DNA of 64,000 nucleotides, taken from the NCBI RefSeq assembly GCF_002575655.3, contig NC_053036.3, forward strand, positions 162,416,627 through 162,480,626, written 5' to 3'. Under the pieces are notes generated by a model. The model had not been told where the DNA came from and searched no databases. It saw nothing but the letters and a program-made list of their open reading frames with translations. Position numbers and translations under genes: made by a program. Within the stretch, counting starts at the first letter, position 1. Each line of letters opens with the position of its first letter. Positions 1-10,746 of this stretch are shown piece by piece. This stretch comes from Aegilops tauschii subsp. strangulata (Eukaryota; Streptophyta; Magnoliopsida; Poales; Poaceae).

Positions 1-462
1 GCAGCGGCAACGGAACCAGCAGTTGCACCGGCAACAGACTGGGCTGCAGTTCGCACTGCATATGCCAAAGTCCTTACAAAAACTGACATCTCCACCTTCT
101 TGGTAAGCATTGGCCGCCCAAGTGCTTCGTTCTTTTTTCTTTCCTTATTGTTTCACATGATTCACTATGTTGATCTAACTATTTGTGTATGTCTTCTTGT
201 TTGCAAACAGAGAATTCCTAGAGCAACGAGGGATTCGTTCAACAATCCGGACGACCGTGGCCAAGTTTCTCTTACCATGCGCAACCTTGGTGTGAATGAA
301 CATGCTCAATGTACCTTAAGTACAAAGGATGGTCGCATGATGATTGATGCTAAAGGATGGTCAAGGTTCAAATCTAAATCATATCTTATGGTAGGGGATG
401 ATGTAAAAATCGAACCTTCTCGGCAAGGAGAGCTGGTCCAAATCAACTTTGAAATTCTTTAG
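1..462 (+). CDS. B3-domain protein, 3' end of gene (join 1..102, 211..462)
   Basis: This is the 3' part of a plus-strand gene entering from outside the window. The first 102 bases are open in frame 1 and end at a GT-AG intron (103..210; donor gtaagc, acceptor gcaaacag). The exon from 211 continues in phase to a TAG at 460-462, giving about 117 visible residues. The spliced product reads as one plant B3 DNA-binding domain: a KVLTKTDISTFL start, RIP at the splice junction, a middle segment with RGQVSL, then GWSRFKSKSYLMVGDDVKI and a hydrophobic C-terminal strand. The Trp..Phe...Leu..GD pattern is the B3 signature. B3 proteins are plant nuclear transcription factors; no subfamily or target can be named here. 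The missing N-terminus lies upstream. The gene lies head-to-tail with a second B3 gene about 1 kb downstream. The reading frame is undamaged. Confidence 0.8.
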   Translation, partial: AAATEPAVAPATDWAAVRTAYAKVLTKTDISTFLVSIGRPSASFFFLSLLFHMIHYVDLTICVCLLVCKQRIPRATRDSFNNPDDRGQVSLTMRNLGVNEHAQCTLSTKDGRMMIDAKGWSRFKSKSYLMVGDDVKIEPSRQGELVQINFEIL

Positions 463-1493
463 TAGCAGCACGCAACTGCCGAACTGATCTATCCTCCGAG
501 AGATTTTGATGTAATAATCTGGCATGGTGAAACAAGTGTCCTGTGTGTATAAGTAGTACGAAAGTATTACTTATCACGTAGTATATCATTGATAGAATTG
601 CAACTGTGATTGCTGGTTAGGAACTGTTGTTCGATTTCATTCTAACAGCTGCTGTGCTTTATTCAATTTTGTGTATTCGCCTTGCGACAACATCTAAAAT
701 CAGCATCGTACGGATTGCTTGCAATATGAAAAGCGCTGAGGTAGAACACATGGGCCCCCAAACATGCAGGCCCACCGGCCTGTGGCCCAAAGTCCAGAAC
801 CGTGAGCCTGTCTGAGTATTATATTCTCAGCTGAACCCCCATATTATGTTATACTAGCAAGATGCCCGTGCATTGCATGTAACATCAAGATGCATTTGTA
901 TGAGTAGTTTATCTTGTGAGAGAAAAGGATGAACAAGGGAAGGCCTTATTTGCAAATGTGGAGAGGTGTGTGGGTACCTTTTTGCAAAATTGCCATAGTT
1001 TCCTTCCTATCTGTCAGATATAAATCGGACAACCTATATTGCAGGATGGCAGGCACACCATCATCACCAACTCTATTATTATTATTATATATGTTATATA
1101 TATTCCCCTTGCTTTTTCTTAAGTATAAAGTTGTGATATAAAAGATTTTTATATTTCTTTACAGAGGGAGTATCTCTCTGTCAAAAATATATTTATGTGT
1201 AACTAGTTACTCCTGCCTTTCTACTTCTTTTCGCTGATATGTGGGGCATCCGGTAACGGGGTGCACGAGCCATGCACCAAATTAGAGTGCACAACTGCAC
1301 GGTAGACTCACCCCGATCGTAGCGCCGCAGTAATGCCGAATGAGCCTCCAAATCACAAAAAACCCCCACCTTTCCAGGTTTAGCAGTAAGCTGGATGGCC
1401 GAAGCAGCAATATTTCGCTGGGCCTGAATCCCCTTCTCTCTCGTCTGCTTGTTCAGAGAAAATCCCCTCTCGGCGATTGCATAGGGTTTTCTA
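463..1493. other. Intergenic spacer between the two B3 genes
   Basis: This is mostly AT-rich DNA with no convincing coding exon. Near 1153-1173 it has a cagagggagta motif, which resembles one end of a Stowaway MITE, but the partner end is not obvious. Near 852-880 the text 'actagcaagatgcccgtgc' matches a start often seen in grass dispersed repeats (from memory). The last 150 bases are probably promoter and 5' leader of the next gene; no clear TATA box was found. Confidence 0.5.
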
Positions 1494-2704
1494 ATGGAGA
1501 ACCAGGTACGAATTCTTCATCCATCCCCGATAAATCCAAGTCCTTTGGTCGCGAGTAATCCTAGGACGACGGCCGCCGCCGTTGATGCATTTTTCTTCCT
1601 ACTGAATCTAGTGTGTTTCATTTGCAGTGCCCAAAGTGCGAGGACCCTACAGGTTTCTGCGCCCTCGGCGAGACCCCACACTTGTTCCTTCTCATCCTAA
1701 CTCAGGATTTTAAAACGCGCACAGTATGTTCCTAGAATCCTCTTTTGTATCCGGGAGGGTGGGGTTTTTTGAACATGCAGTCGACTAATTTGGAAATTTG
1801 GATTGCTATATTGGGATAAAAGGTACGAGTACCATGGTCAACACTGACGTAAAGGAGGAAATTATTTCTAGATTTGGATAGGGAATACATTGTGTTCTCA
1901 TATTCTTTTTCCTGCAGTGCATTCCTTGCTCTGCCAGAACACATGTACTCAAGATGCTCAGCCTTGCCATAACTGAATACACCAGTTTAATGGTCACATT
2001 GAAGACAAGCCATGGATATAAGTTCCTAGTAGGGTTCATGAACCAAGAAGATCGTTGCTTTTTTTATGGCCAAACTTGGATAAACTTTCTCAAGTGTTAT
2101 GGTCTGAAAGTTGGCGCACGAATGTTGATGGAAATAGCAGAACCCGGTCTCATCTTCACTGTGATCTTCCACCCCGACATCGTTCCAATTGTTCATCCAT
2201 GTTAGTTTTGTATCTGGTTCTTTCTTGTTGCCTCGATTACTTATTAATCCACCTATTCTGTCTAAGTAATCACAATTTAACTTTAGAAGTAGCAACGAAT
2301 CTCTCAGGAAGATGCTACTTCTAACTAATATTTCTTATAATTGGTGGCACATGTAGGTTTTTTCAAAGTTACGCAGGCTACTCGTTTGTTATTCTATAAG
2401 AACTCGACTGTTACTGATGGCACTAAAGTTGACTGGGACGACATCCACAAGTTCCTACACTTTATTGATTGTGTTGAGGTCCTTGTGGGATGTTTCAATG
2501 GTGGAAGGCCACGTGGGATATGTGTGTCACTGCTGCACTCGTTGAACAGGTCCAACTGTGTCGAGAAACTTACGGTACAAGCTATTTTTTGTTATATATG
2601 TTGTTCATAAACTCTTGCTTATACACAGTTTTACACATGTGATCTTCTTGAAACAGAAACTGTCCAGTTCAATTGTTCCTATACAGATGCCTCACCATGG
2701 TTGA
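1494..2704 (+). CDS. B3-domain protein, complete five-exon model
   Basis: A hand-built model joins 1494..1505, 1628..1723, 1918..2200, 2357..2574 and 2657..2704. All introns are GT-AG and all phases agree; the stop is TGA at 2702-2704. The product is 218 aa. The first 36 residues include a CPKC pair (residues 5-8). A B3-like fold follows: IPCSARTHVL at 38-47, a strand with GYKFLVGF at 69-76, and WINFLKCYGLKVG at 90-102, the usual Trp..Phe....L..G signature. The C-terminal 90 residues contain no domain I recognise. The start was chosen because ATGGAGAACCAG directly precedes a donor and keeps CPKC in frame. B3 proteins bind DNA in the nucleus; the target is unknown. It is on the same strand as the partial B3 gene upstream, so the pair may be a tandem duplicate. 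No frame damage is seen. The tiny 12-base first exon is the least certain part. Confidence 0.7.
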
Positions 2705-3120
2705 GTCAAACTTGCGTTTGGTCACAACATGATGTTTATGTCGACCTACTCCATTCCCCTTCGAGGTGAAAAGATACTTATTCATGGGTGGTCCCAAATA
2801 ATGAAGGCACGTCCATCTTCAAGAATAGGGCAGAAGGTTATGTTCATGCTTTTCCGTGGCTCTAAAGCAAATATCCTGTTTATTGACCACATTGCGAGAT
2901 GAAGCTGCTTTCAGAAGGTTGTGCATGCGCGGGGTGGCGCCTGGGCCTTGTCCTGGGGCTTGGCGGCCATACCCTTGGTTAAGTGTAGCAAAGTAGCACT
3001 ATTCGAGGCGTGCTTTGTACGGTTGAACCTGTATAAGTACTCATACTGCTTTCAGCTATGGTTGTTAAGTGCCCCTGCTGGTTTCAGTTAAGGTTGTTAG
3101 GTACTCCTGCTGCTTTTACA
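2705..3120. other. 3' flank of the B3 gene
   Basis: No coding exon is seen. The stretch probably holds the 3' UTR of the B3 gene and the start of the repeat-rich DNA that follows. An imperfect duplication, 'gctatggttgttaagt' then 'gttaaggttgttaggt', lies near 3055-3105. Confidence 0.4.
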
Positions 3121-3124
3121 GTCT

Positions 3125-5300
3125 GTCGTGTTTCTTCAGTCCTATCTTCCTCCAGCCGCCAAAACCAAACCAGCGCCAGCGGGGCCGCCTGCTTCCGCCT
3201 CCCACGGCTGGCTGCGCCTCAGCGCATGCATCACCGCCCCACCGTCTCCTAAATCGTTAACGCCGACATCCGAGGCCTCGCCGTCGTCCTCCATGCGCTT
3301 CGGTGCACTCGCCGCGGCGCCGCCCTCTCGCATTGTCAACATGGTCAACAAACAAGAGGAATCGGGAGAGGACTATACATGGAGAGGATGACAGTAGGGG
3401 CCCTCCATGTCCATGGCCGTACGTAAGGAAGTTCCTCATTTTTTGTAATATATACTCCATTGTCAGCGTATGGAAAAAGAAAATGCTTCCTCCTAGTGGT
3501 TTCCTGACATCTGGGACCCACGACATTGTCAGCGTATATAGTCAATAGACAAGAGAACAACACAAGATTGGCTGAGACCTGGGACGTTGCTGCTCGAGCA
3601 GTATTTTTTTGTTATTGTTGAGATGGAGCAAGGTTTCAACTGGGCTGTGGCCCGTCTAGCCAAGGCTTATATTTTATGTTCACCACATGACCAGCCCAGC
3701 TAATTTTTTCTTTGAGAAAATGAGCCCAGTTTATTTTTTCTGAAGAATACCCAATCCAGGCCTACTTATTTTTCTACGCCCTGATGGGCTGCAACTCTTT
3801 CAAGACGCCTGCAAATCTTGATAGTAGTATGAAATGGGTAGTAAATATAAAAAACAGATGACAAATTGGCAATTACTTTATAATTTCTAAAAAAAAATCA
3901 CATTTTTAGATTCCAATTTCATTGGGCTTTAACCTAATTTAAATATATCTTCAAAGTACTTTAAATCTGGCTCGACATTTCGGTATTAAAAATAGTTTGG
4001 AACCCACAGAAATATGCGAAATTTCGTTTAAATTTTTAACCCTGGCCCTGGCCAACAAAAAATGGACTGCAATATTGCATAAGAAGTTGCAATGAGCTTT
4101 AAATTATTAAAAAAAATAGGGAATGGTCTGCCTTGTGGGTCTATTAAGTTGACGCATATGCAAGATGTTTTTACTTATTATATACGTCAACAAATCATTC
4201 TAGCAGACGTAACCGTTGGATGTCAATCCAACGCAGTCGTGTTTCTTCAATCTCTGATCTTCTTGCTCCAGCCGCCAAATCCAGCGCCGGTGGGACCGCC
4301 TGCTCCCGCCTCCCGTGGCGGGCTGTGCTGCCACGCAGGCCTCACCGCCCCCTACTACTGTCACCGCTGGCTAGGCCATCCCTCTACTCACCCACATCCC
4401 TCCACTGTTGTGGCTTCGCCGTCTCCGGGTCATTCCCTTCTTGGGTCTCGCCGTCGTCCATCACGCTGGTGTTCTCGGCACAACGTGGTCAACGTTGCCA
4501 ACAAACGACAACATCGGAAGAGGGATGTACATGGAGAGGCTGGCAGTTCGGACCCACATGGTTCATGGCCGCACGCAAGCAAGTACCTCCTTATTACGCC
4601 AAAAAGAATGAATACTCCCGCTGACAGCTCGGACCCACCAGCTATATTTTCGCACGCAAAGAAGTGCCTCCTTATTAGGCACATAAAATATGAATACCCC
4701 CTACTAGGTGGGACCCACCATAGTGGGAGGCTAACTTGTGGGCCTACTAAGTTGACGCGGACGGAGGGCTTCGTCAAATTAGTCAATTAATATGAATGAT
4801 TCTAGCTCCACTGACCGTACGATGTCCATCCAACAGCCGTAGTGCTTCTTCAACCTCTGGTTTTCTTGCTCCAACCGCCCAAACCAGCACCGTTCGTGCC
4901 CCGTGCTCCTGCCACCCGTGGCCGGCTGTGCTGCCGCGGAGGCCTCACCGCCCCCTACTACTCCCACCGCTGGCGAGGCCATCCCTCTACTCACCCACAC
5001 CCCCTGTTATTCTGCGGAGACGGTAGCCTCACACCACAGCCGAACCAGTGAACCCTCGTACTCCTCTCCGCGTGGGCATCCACTGTCGCGTCTTCCCCGG
5101 CTCCACATTGTCCCCTTCCTAGGCCTCACCGTCGTCCACCGCCTTGGTGCTCTCGGCGCGGCGTGGTCAATGTGGTCAAGGAACGACTTCCATCAGAAGA
5201 GTACTGTACGTGGAGAGGCTGACAGCTGGGTCCACGGCCGCAGCAAGGAAGTGCCTCCTTATTACGCGCAAAATAATGATTCGTCCTCCTGACAGTAGGG
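3125..5300 (+). repeat. Three diverged copies of a GC-rich unit of about 300-450 bp
   Basis: Copies lie at about 3125-3430, 4225-4620 and 4835-5300. Each runs through a gtgtttcttcaatct-like start, 'ccagccgccaaa', a Pro/Ala-coding GC-rich stretch, a 'gtggtcaacgtt' segment, and 'gaagtgcctccttattacgc'. Open frames of 100-200 codons in this zone are by-products of GC richness and shift frame between copies, so they are not annotated as genes. The AT-rich interval 3600-4090 separates the first copy from the other two. Confidence 0.6.
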
Positions 5301-5839
5301 ACCCATCGGACGGGCCACCGTATTTCATGAAAAAACGTTCCCCCTGACTGCTGGGAGCCACCAGCTACATCTTCGCACGCAAGGAAGTGCCTCCTTATCC
5401 TCCCTGGCAGTCAGGACCCACCTGGTCGAAGTGTACGTAGTGTTGTCATTCTTGTCGCGAACGTGTACGTACATACTGGTCGATCGGTCTGTCTGCAGGC
5501 TGCAGCGATGAACCGTGGCCGAGTAAGGAAGGGCACGTGTCGTAGTATCAGCGCGCACGTGTCGTAGTAGAGGCGCGCACGTAGCATGTCACACAGTCCC
5601 GTTAATATCGTGTACACTTACGTACAGCTAGGGTGCAATAAAATAAATACGGCCACGTATGTACATACGAGTGGGGTCTCGAACGCCTACTCGCGCATAC
5701 GTACGGCCAGGGCTCGTGTACATGGTTGGGTCAGAATGGAGAAACTGCATCGGCGTGTTCATCGGGAGGCAATGAAATGCGTCGTATTCAACGGGAGCCA
5801 ACCGGCTTGGACCCACCAGCCGATCGAAATGAGGCCTGG

Positions 5840-6095
5840 CTTACCGCAGAACGGAGGAAACGGGCCTTCTATTCGACTGCGTACGGTCGAAACGGGGTCC
5901 TGTTCATCGGGAAGGGTCTGGCGTACCGCAAAACGGAGAAAACGGACTTGTGTTTGACCACGTACGGTCGAAACAGGGTCCTGTTGATCGGGAGGGGTGT
6001 TGCGTACCAAAAACCGAGGAAACGGACTTGTGTTGGAGCGCTACGGTCAAAACGGGGGTCCTGTTCATCGGGAGGGGTGTGGCGTACCGCAAAAC
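5840..6095 (+). repeat. Tandem repeat, period about 80 bp, three copies
   Basis: The motif gtacggtcgaaacggggtcc recurs at about 5881, 5962 and 6041, each followed by gttcatcggga, ggcgtacc and aaaacgg. The spacings are 81 and 79 bases. The array lies in the putative CACTA subterminal region. Confidence 0.75.
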
Positions 6096-6660
6096 GGGAC
6101 TCCATGGGCTACTGTTCATCTCCACTGTCGACCTCCTCCAGCCTCCATGGGCTACTGTTCATCCACCGTTGACCTCCTCCAGCCTCCACCTGCGACTGTT
6201 CATCCACGGGCTCCTGTTCATCCAGCCTCCACCGGCTACTGTTCAACCAGCCCTCTCCACGGGGTCCTGTTCAACCACCCCTCCACGGGCTACTGTTCAT
6301 CTAGCCCTCCAACTGCTCCTATTCAACCAGCCCTCCAGGGGGTCGTCCTGTTAATCTAGCCCTCCACGGGGTCCTGTTCATCCACCCACAACAGGATCGA
6401 TCGGGGTCCTGTTCATCCAGCGGCAACAGCCTCTACTACCATGGGGTCCTCTTCATCCAACCCCCACCGGGAACTGTTCATCCACCCCCACAACACTAAC
6501 TGTTCATCAAGAGGCAGCATGTTCGATTGGCTTCAGTTAGCGGCAGTAGTGAAGGAATTGCTCGATCGGGTTCAGTTAACAGCCATATTGATCGATCGGT
6601 CGGGTTCAGTAACGCGTAGCCGGCAGTGCAGTCGCTCGGGTTTAGTAGGCGAACGCCTCG
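6096..6660 (+). repeat. Short-period array built on TGTTCATC
   Basis: Dense imperfect repeats alternate 'gggctactgttcatc' and 'ggggtcctgttcatcc' with 'ccagcctcca' spacers, then change after 6520 into 'cgggttcagtta' repeats. CACTA subterminal regions are built of such short units, thought to bind the element's own proteins; that role here is inferred. Confidence 0.65.
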
Positions 6661-7053
6661 CTCGGGTTTAGTTAGAGTCCAATGCCTCGCACCCACGCGC
6701 GTACGTGTATGAGAGAAACGCTCATCGCTCGGCCCCCGACCACCCATCGTAACCGGGAACTCCCCGATATTTTCCTCGCCCTCTCTTCTACCACGGTTTT
6801 TCCTGTCATGGACGGCCCAAAGAATGTCATGCAGCTGCGTCTCCGGCCCACCCAGGATGAAAAGCCCATTTTCTGTCAGGATTTTTTGTCATAGAAGTAG
6901 GAGCCCACCACAGCTATGATGATACCGGGTTTTGTCACAATTATCGTCATAGAAGTGTCATAAGCATGACAGAAAAAAAATTCGTTCGGCCCAAAATGTT
7001 ACGGATGTGTCTTTTTTTGTAGTGGAAGCTTTTCCGACAACGGTCGCCTACCC

Positions 7054-7323
7054 ATGGCCGAAGAGTTGGCAATCGCCGAGGGCGTTCGAGCAGCCGTCCG
7101 TTCCACCGCCGCATACCTTGCGACAATGGAGCCCGTCCAAGCCCAGATCATGGCCGCCCACGCCCAGCTCATGGCGGCCTTTTCCAAAGAGATGGCGGAC
7201 GCGGATGGCGAGATGCTTGCCGAGTATGGTGCGATGGATGCCATGGAGCCCCTTCCCTAGGAGACCGTCGGGCGCAAGCTGGACATGGAGGAGGCGGTGG
7301 AGATCGACGAGCACCAGCCGTAG
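7054..7323 (+). pseudogene. Alanine-rich helical ORF fragment, unknown
   Basis: The frame from ATG 7054 runs 68 codons to a TAG at 7258-7260 and stays readable for about 20 more codons before TAG TAG at 7321-7326. The visible part is rich in Ala, Glu and Met (MAAHAQLMAAF, KEMADADGEM) and looks like an amphipathic helix or coiled coil. I do not recognise it. It begins 30 bases right of a CACTA terminus, so an upstream part may have been cut away. In style it resembles the coiled-coil ORF at 59285-59956, also next to gtgtgcgatg-type repeats, though the two are not clearly homologous by eye. Confidence 0.3.
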
Positions 7324-8179
7324 TAGTACTCTTTATTTAGTTTAATTAAGAGTGCCGGTCTTTAATTTGTGAGAGTAATGTTTAGGCCAACTAGCTCTTT
7401 TTAATTGCTGAACTTGCTCGATTAAGAAGTGTGGGTGTGCTTTGTACCCAAATTATGCAATGACGTAGATGACCACTATAACCAGGAAATTCGAACCAAA
7501 TTTTTTGATGTTCAAACTCATCACACACGGGTTAAGCTATCTGAATCGTTTGTGATGTTCACATATCGTACACAGTTCTGAATAAGGGACCGTGTCTGAT
7601 GACATTGCGCGCCAGTTTTTTCACTGAAACAATTCAAAATTTTCAGCTTTCGTGGAAATATCTACCTCCCCGCCCCCTCCCCCTTACCAAAAGCCACATT
7701 TCCCCTTTTTCCGCCTTCCTTTCCAAGTTGAAACCTTCACTCCTTGCTTGCAGCGCCGCCTCCTTGCCGGCGACCCTCCTTCACGCTGCTCGGCCTCGTC
7801 TATCCAGGCAGGTAATCCACACCTGACCCCCATCCCCCTCCTCCTTCCACATCGCACATGCCCCGACCGTCGGCATGACACCTTCCACCAAAATCACCGA
7901 CCCCTCCAACAAATAAGCACCACCCTAAGCCATGGTGCACGCAGTATAGCCAGGAGATCAAGAAGCATTTGGCAGCGGAGAAGTAAATCACGGTCGCACG
8001 CGGATGAGGTCGCAATGGCTACCATTCGTGCCGACCCCTAGATCTTGGAGGAGCACCTTGCCATTTGCTAGCTACGCCGGTTAAGCATGCTCGGTTTACC
8101 CGTTGCGTGGGCTGCTCCTGCCTTTCCTTAAAAAATTCTAGTGAATTGTTCTATCTAATTTTACCATGCAATCTATTGC

Positions 8180-9130
8180 TCTAGTGTATATGTTCTATAT
8201 GTCGTGCAGTGTGGTGCTCACTTATTAACTGTTTGGTTAATTAGTTGTCGTCTTCAGTTAACTGTTTGGTTCAATTCTGCAAATGTGACGTTCAATTCTT
8301 CAGGCTGCAATTTTGTATTGTCTTCCATGTGAGAAATAAATCAAATTTATCTGTACAAAATACATGAGAAACGAATACAATTGCTATATTTCCAAGTTGT
8401 CAAGCATGCTTGGTTTGGTTATACATTGTGCAATGTGGTTCTCAGTTAACGTTTGGTTCCTTTGTGTTGTGGTGTTTAGTTAACTGTTTGGTTCAATTCT
8501 GCAATGTGATGTTCAATAGTTGTGGGTGCATTCTCTTATTGTATACCATGTGAGAAGTAAATCGAATTTGACTGTACTAAATACATGAGAAACAAATACA
8601 ATTGCTATATTTCCAAGTTGTTAAGCATGCTTGGTTTGGTTAACTGTCTGATATTCTATTAGGAGTATGTTATATTGTGCAATGTGGTGCTCAGTTAACG
8701 TTTGGTTCATTTGTTGTGGTGTTTAGTTAACTGTTTGGTTCAATTCTGCAATGCGATGTTCAATTGTTGTGGGTGCATTCTGATATTGTATACCATGTGA
8801 GGAATAAATTGAATTTGGCTGTAGTAAATACATGGGAAACAAATACAATTGCTATATTTCCATGTTGTTAAGCATGCTTGGTTTGGTTAACTGTCTGATC
8901 TTCTATTAGGATATGTTATATTGTGCAATGTGGTGCTCAGTTAATGTTTGGTTCATTTGTTGTGGTGTTTAGTTAACTGCTTGGTTCAATTCTACAGTGC
9001 GATGTCCAATTGTCGTGGGTAGAATTTTGTATTGTTGTGCATGTGAGGAATAAATCGAATTTGGCTGCACTTAATACATGATAAACATATACATGTGCTA
9101 TATTTCCTACTTCTTAATCATGTTTGGTTT
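8180..9130 (+). repeat. Minisatellite of about 220-247 bp, four copies
   Basis: Anchors such as atacaattgctatatttcc start near 8375, 8596, 8843 and (diverged) 9089, giving spacings of about 221, 247 and 246. Each unit also carries gtttggttaactg, gtggtgctcagttaa, and 'ataccatgtgag'. The array lies between a possible leader (about 7600-8050) and the B3 pseudogene exons, so it probably sits in an intron. Confidence 0.8.
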
Positions 9131-9401
9131 GGATAAATGAGTTTTCCATGTGCCTTGAATTAATCTGATGAACCTGCAATGTGCTTATTTTTCATCAACA
9201 TATTTTACTGATAGCATGCGAACCCATACTTAACCTGATGACTAACTACCTTATATGTGTTGCAGGGAAACAATGAGAAGCACCGAGGTTTACAATTGAG
9301 GTTAGCACGTGCATGGTCCGTTGTCTAATAGCACATTATTGTGCAATTGCAGGAACCATTCTAATATTTAGGTTTTTAACAAGTTGGTCTTGCACATGTA
9401 G

Positions 9402-9921
9402 GTCCAGCTGTCAGAGGTTTTGACCCACTGTTCGACCCTTTTTGCATACGGGGAAATGAGTTGTCCATGAATGTCAATCAAGTCAAGAAACTCAGAAATA
9501 TTGTTAGGATAAAGAAATTAGCGACAAAAAACAACAAGATCTTTGTCTGCACAATGAAGAAGACATCAGCTCACTACAAGATGGTACTAACTATTATACC
9601 TTACCTTTTTTTATTCCTTTGCCCCATTTCCAATATAGAGAAGATATTTATGCACATCCTTGTTTTCAGGCCTTTCCAAAGCAGTTCACTGATGATTACC
9701 TCTCAAAACACCCCTATGGTCAGGAGGCAAGGAAGGTTTTCATACAACACCCATGGTTCAATATTGTAGTGTTCCTGAAGAGGACGAAGGACAGACGGTC
9801 AATCAACCACAGGCACTAGCCTAAAGTTGCAAAGACCTTCAACATGAATGAAGGCTCAATATTCGCCTTCCACTCCAGCAATTTCCAAGATGAGATGCAT
9901 CTGTCTATGTACGGTCTATGA
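9402..9921 (+). pseudogene. B3-domain gene remnant with nonsense codon (9402..9583, 9670..9921)
   Basis: Two exons join cleanly across a GT-AG intron (9584..9669). Exon one, preceded by a tag acceptor at 9399-9401, encodes KIFVCTMKKTSAHYKM near its end. Exon two begins AFPKQFTDDYL and includes GQEARKVFI and FLKRTKDRRSI, a B3-type strand-helix pattern. TAG at 9817-9819 interrupts the frame, yet the same frame continues for 33 codons through EGSIFAF and EMHLSMYGL to TGA at 9919-9921, the expected C-terminal B3 strands. From family memory the stopped codon should be Trp. A small upstream exon may lie at about 9266-9300. The remnant sits between the minisatellite and the subterminal repeats ending at 10746, so it looks captured by a transposon or stranded within one. 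It is a different B3 subtype from the two genes at the left. Confidence 0.7.
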
Positions 9922-10149
9922 TGCTAATTTCGAAAGGTTCTACATGTTGTGTGTGAAACTTGGTGCTGGTGCAGTTGTGTAATGGGGTAGCTGAGTGCTG
10001 AAGCTATATCATGTTGTACTCTGATGTATTTCAATTATGAAATCCAACTTCCTTAATATGGAATTAATAAATGGATTATTAATAATATGGCAATTAGCCT
10101 GCTAATGGCGAATTAGCCTGTTAATTGGGTTTTGCTATTGCAAACGGTT

Positions 10150-10746
10150 ATTGAGAAAATACCGTGGGCGATGACCTCAGGCAACGCACACTGTTTCTAA
10201 GAACAAACCGTGTTGGATCAATGAAAAATCACACACGAACTTCTCTTAAAAACTATTTGCGTTAGGCCACCTTGCGCAAACGTTTACCACATAAAAACTG
10301 TGTGTGATGGACAGCCTTTGCCACACAGTTTCTTCTACGCACCGTGTGTGATGCATTCAATAACACCTATGATAAAATTGTTAATATCGTGTGTGATGTA
10401 CCTGCGAACGGAAACGTTTTCCTTGGAGCGACTGTGTGGGATGTATATACGAACGGAAACGTTTAGCGGGGACTGACTGTGTGGGATCTACTTACGACCG
10501 GAAATGATTTCACCTGTATAATTGTATTTTCTTAGCACTAATGTACGTATAACCGTATTTGATCGCTCGCCGGTCGCACATGACCTCATTTTGCCGAGTG
10601 TGTGTGCCAGGAGGGCATATCCCCAATGGTTTCTGGGTCGTGTGGGAAGGACCCCCCCAATTGCCCACACTCACTTGGCGACGGTTCCAAATGCCATCAC
10701 AGAAAGGGGTTAAAAACCGTTTCTATACCACCTCTCTGTACCAGTG
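10150..10746. repeat. Subterminal repeats of the CACTG-type element
   Basis: Repeated 'accgtgtgtgatg', 'gactgtgtgggat' and 'cgaacggaaacgttt' units occupy this stretch, up to the CACTG-type terminus. No gene is present. Confidence 0.6.

Larger units (their letters stand above)
3121..7024. mobile_element. CACTA DNA transposon, right part with terminus at 7024
   Basis: The element ends with ttttttgtagtg at 7013-7024, the inverted form of a CACTACAAAAAA terminus. The preceding 150 bases carry the repeated gtcatagaagtg and catgacagaaa motifs typical of a Triticeae CACTA subterminal region. Upstream are arrays of short repeats at several scales (listed separately), which I attribute to the same element. 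No transposase ORF was found, so this is a non-autonomous or deleted copy. The left end was not located: no CACTAC preceded by gaa, the bases that follow 7024, was seen, so the start given here is approximate. The terminus is well supported; the extent is inferred. Confidence 0.6.
7025..10746. mobile_element. CACTA-like element (CACTG type) carrying gene fragments
   Basis: The right end reads cctctctgtaccagtg at 10731-10746; its complement begins CACTGGTACAGAGAGG, a CACTG variant of CACTA termini. Inward from it, about 600 bases carry many copies of 'gtgtgtgatg' and 'gaacggaaacg', a subterminal pattern shared with the element at 43049 and 58501. A shorter stretch of the same kind lies at 7520-7600. 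The unit holds an Ala-rich ORF, a large intron-like minisatellite and a B3 pseudogene, but no transposase. The left side abuts the CACTA terminus at 7024 and its own left end is not visible, so membership of the left part is inferred. Confidence 0.45.

Noticed and set aside
5586..6360. Overlapping open frames in the 80-bp and TGTTCATC arrays
   Set aside because: Repeat shadows, open in several frames, with no domain.
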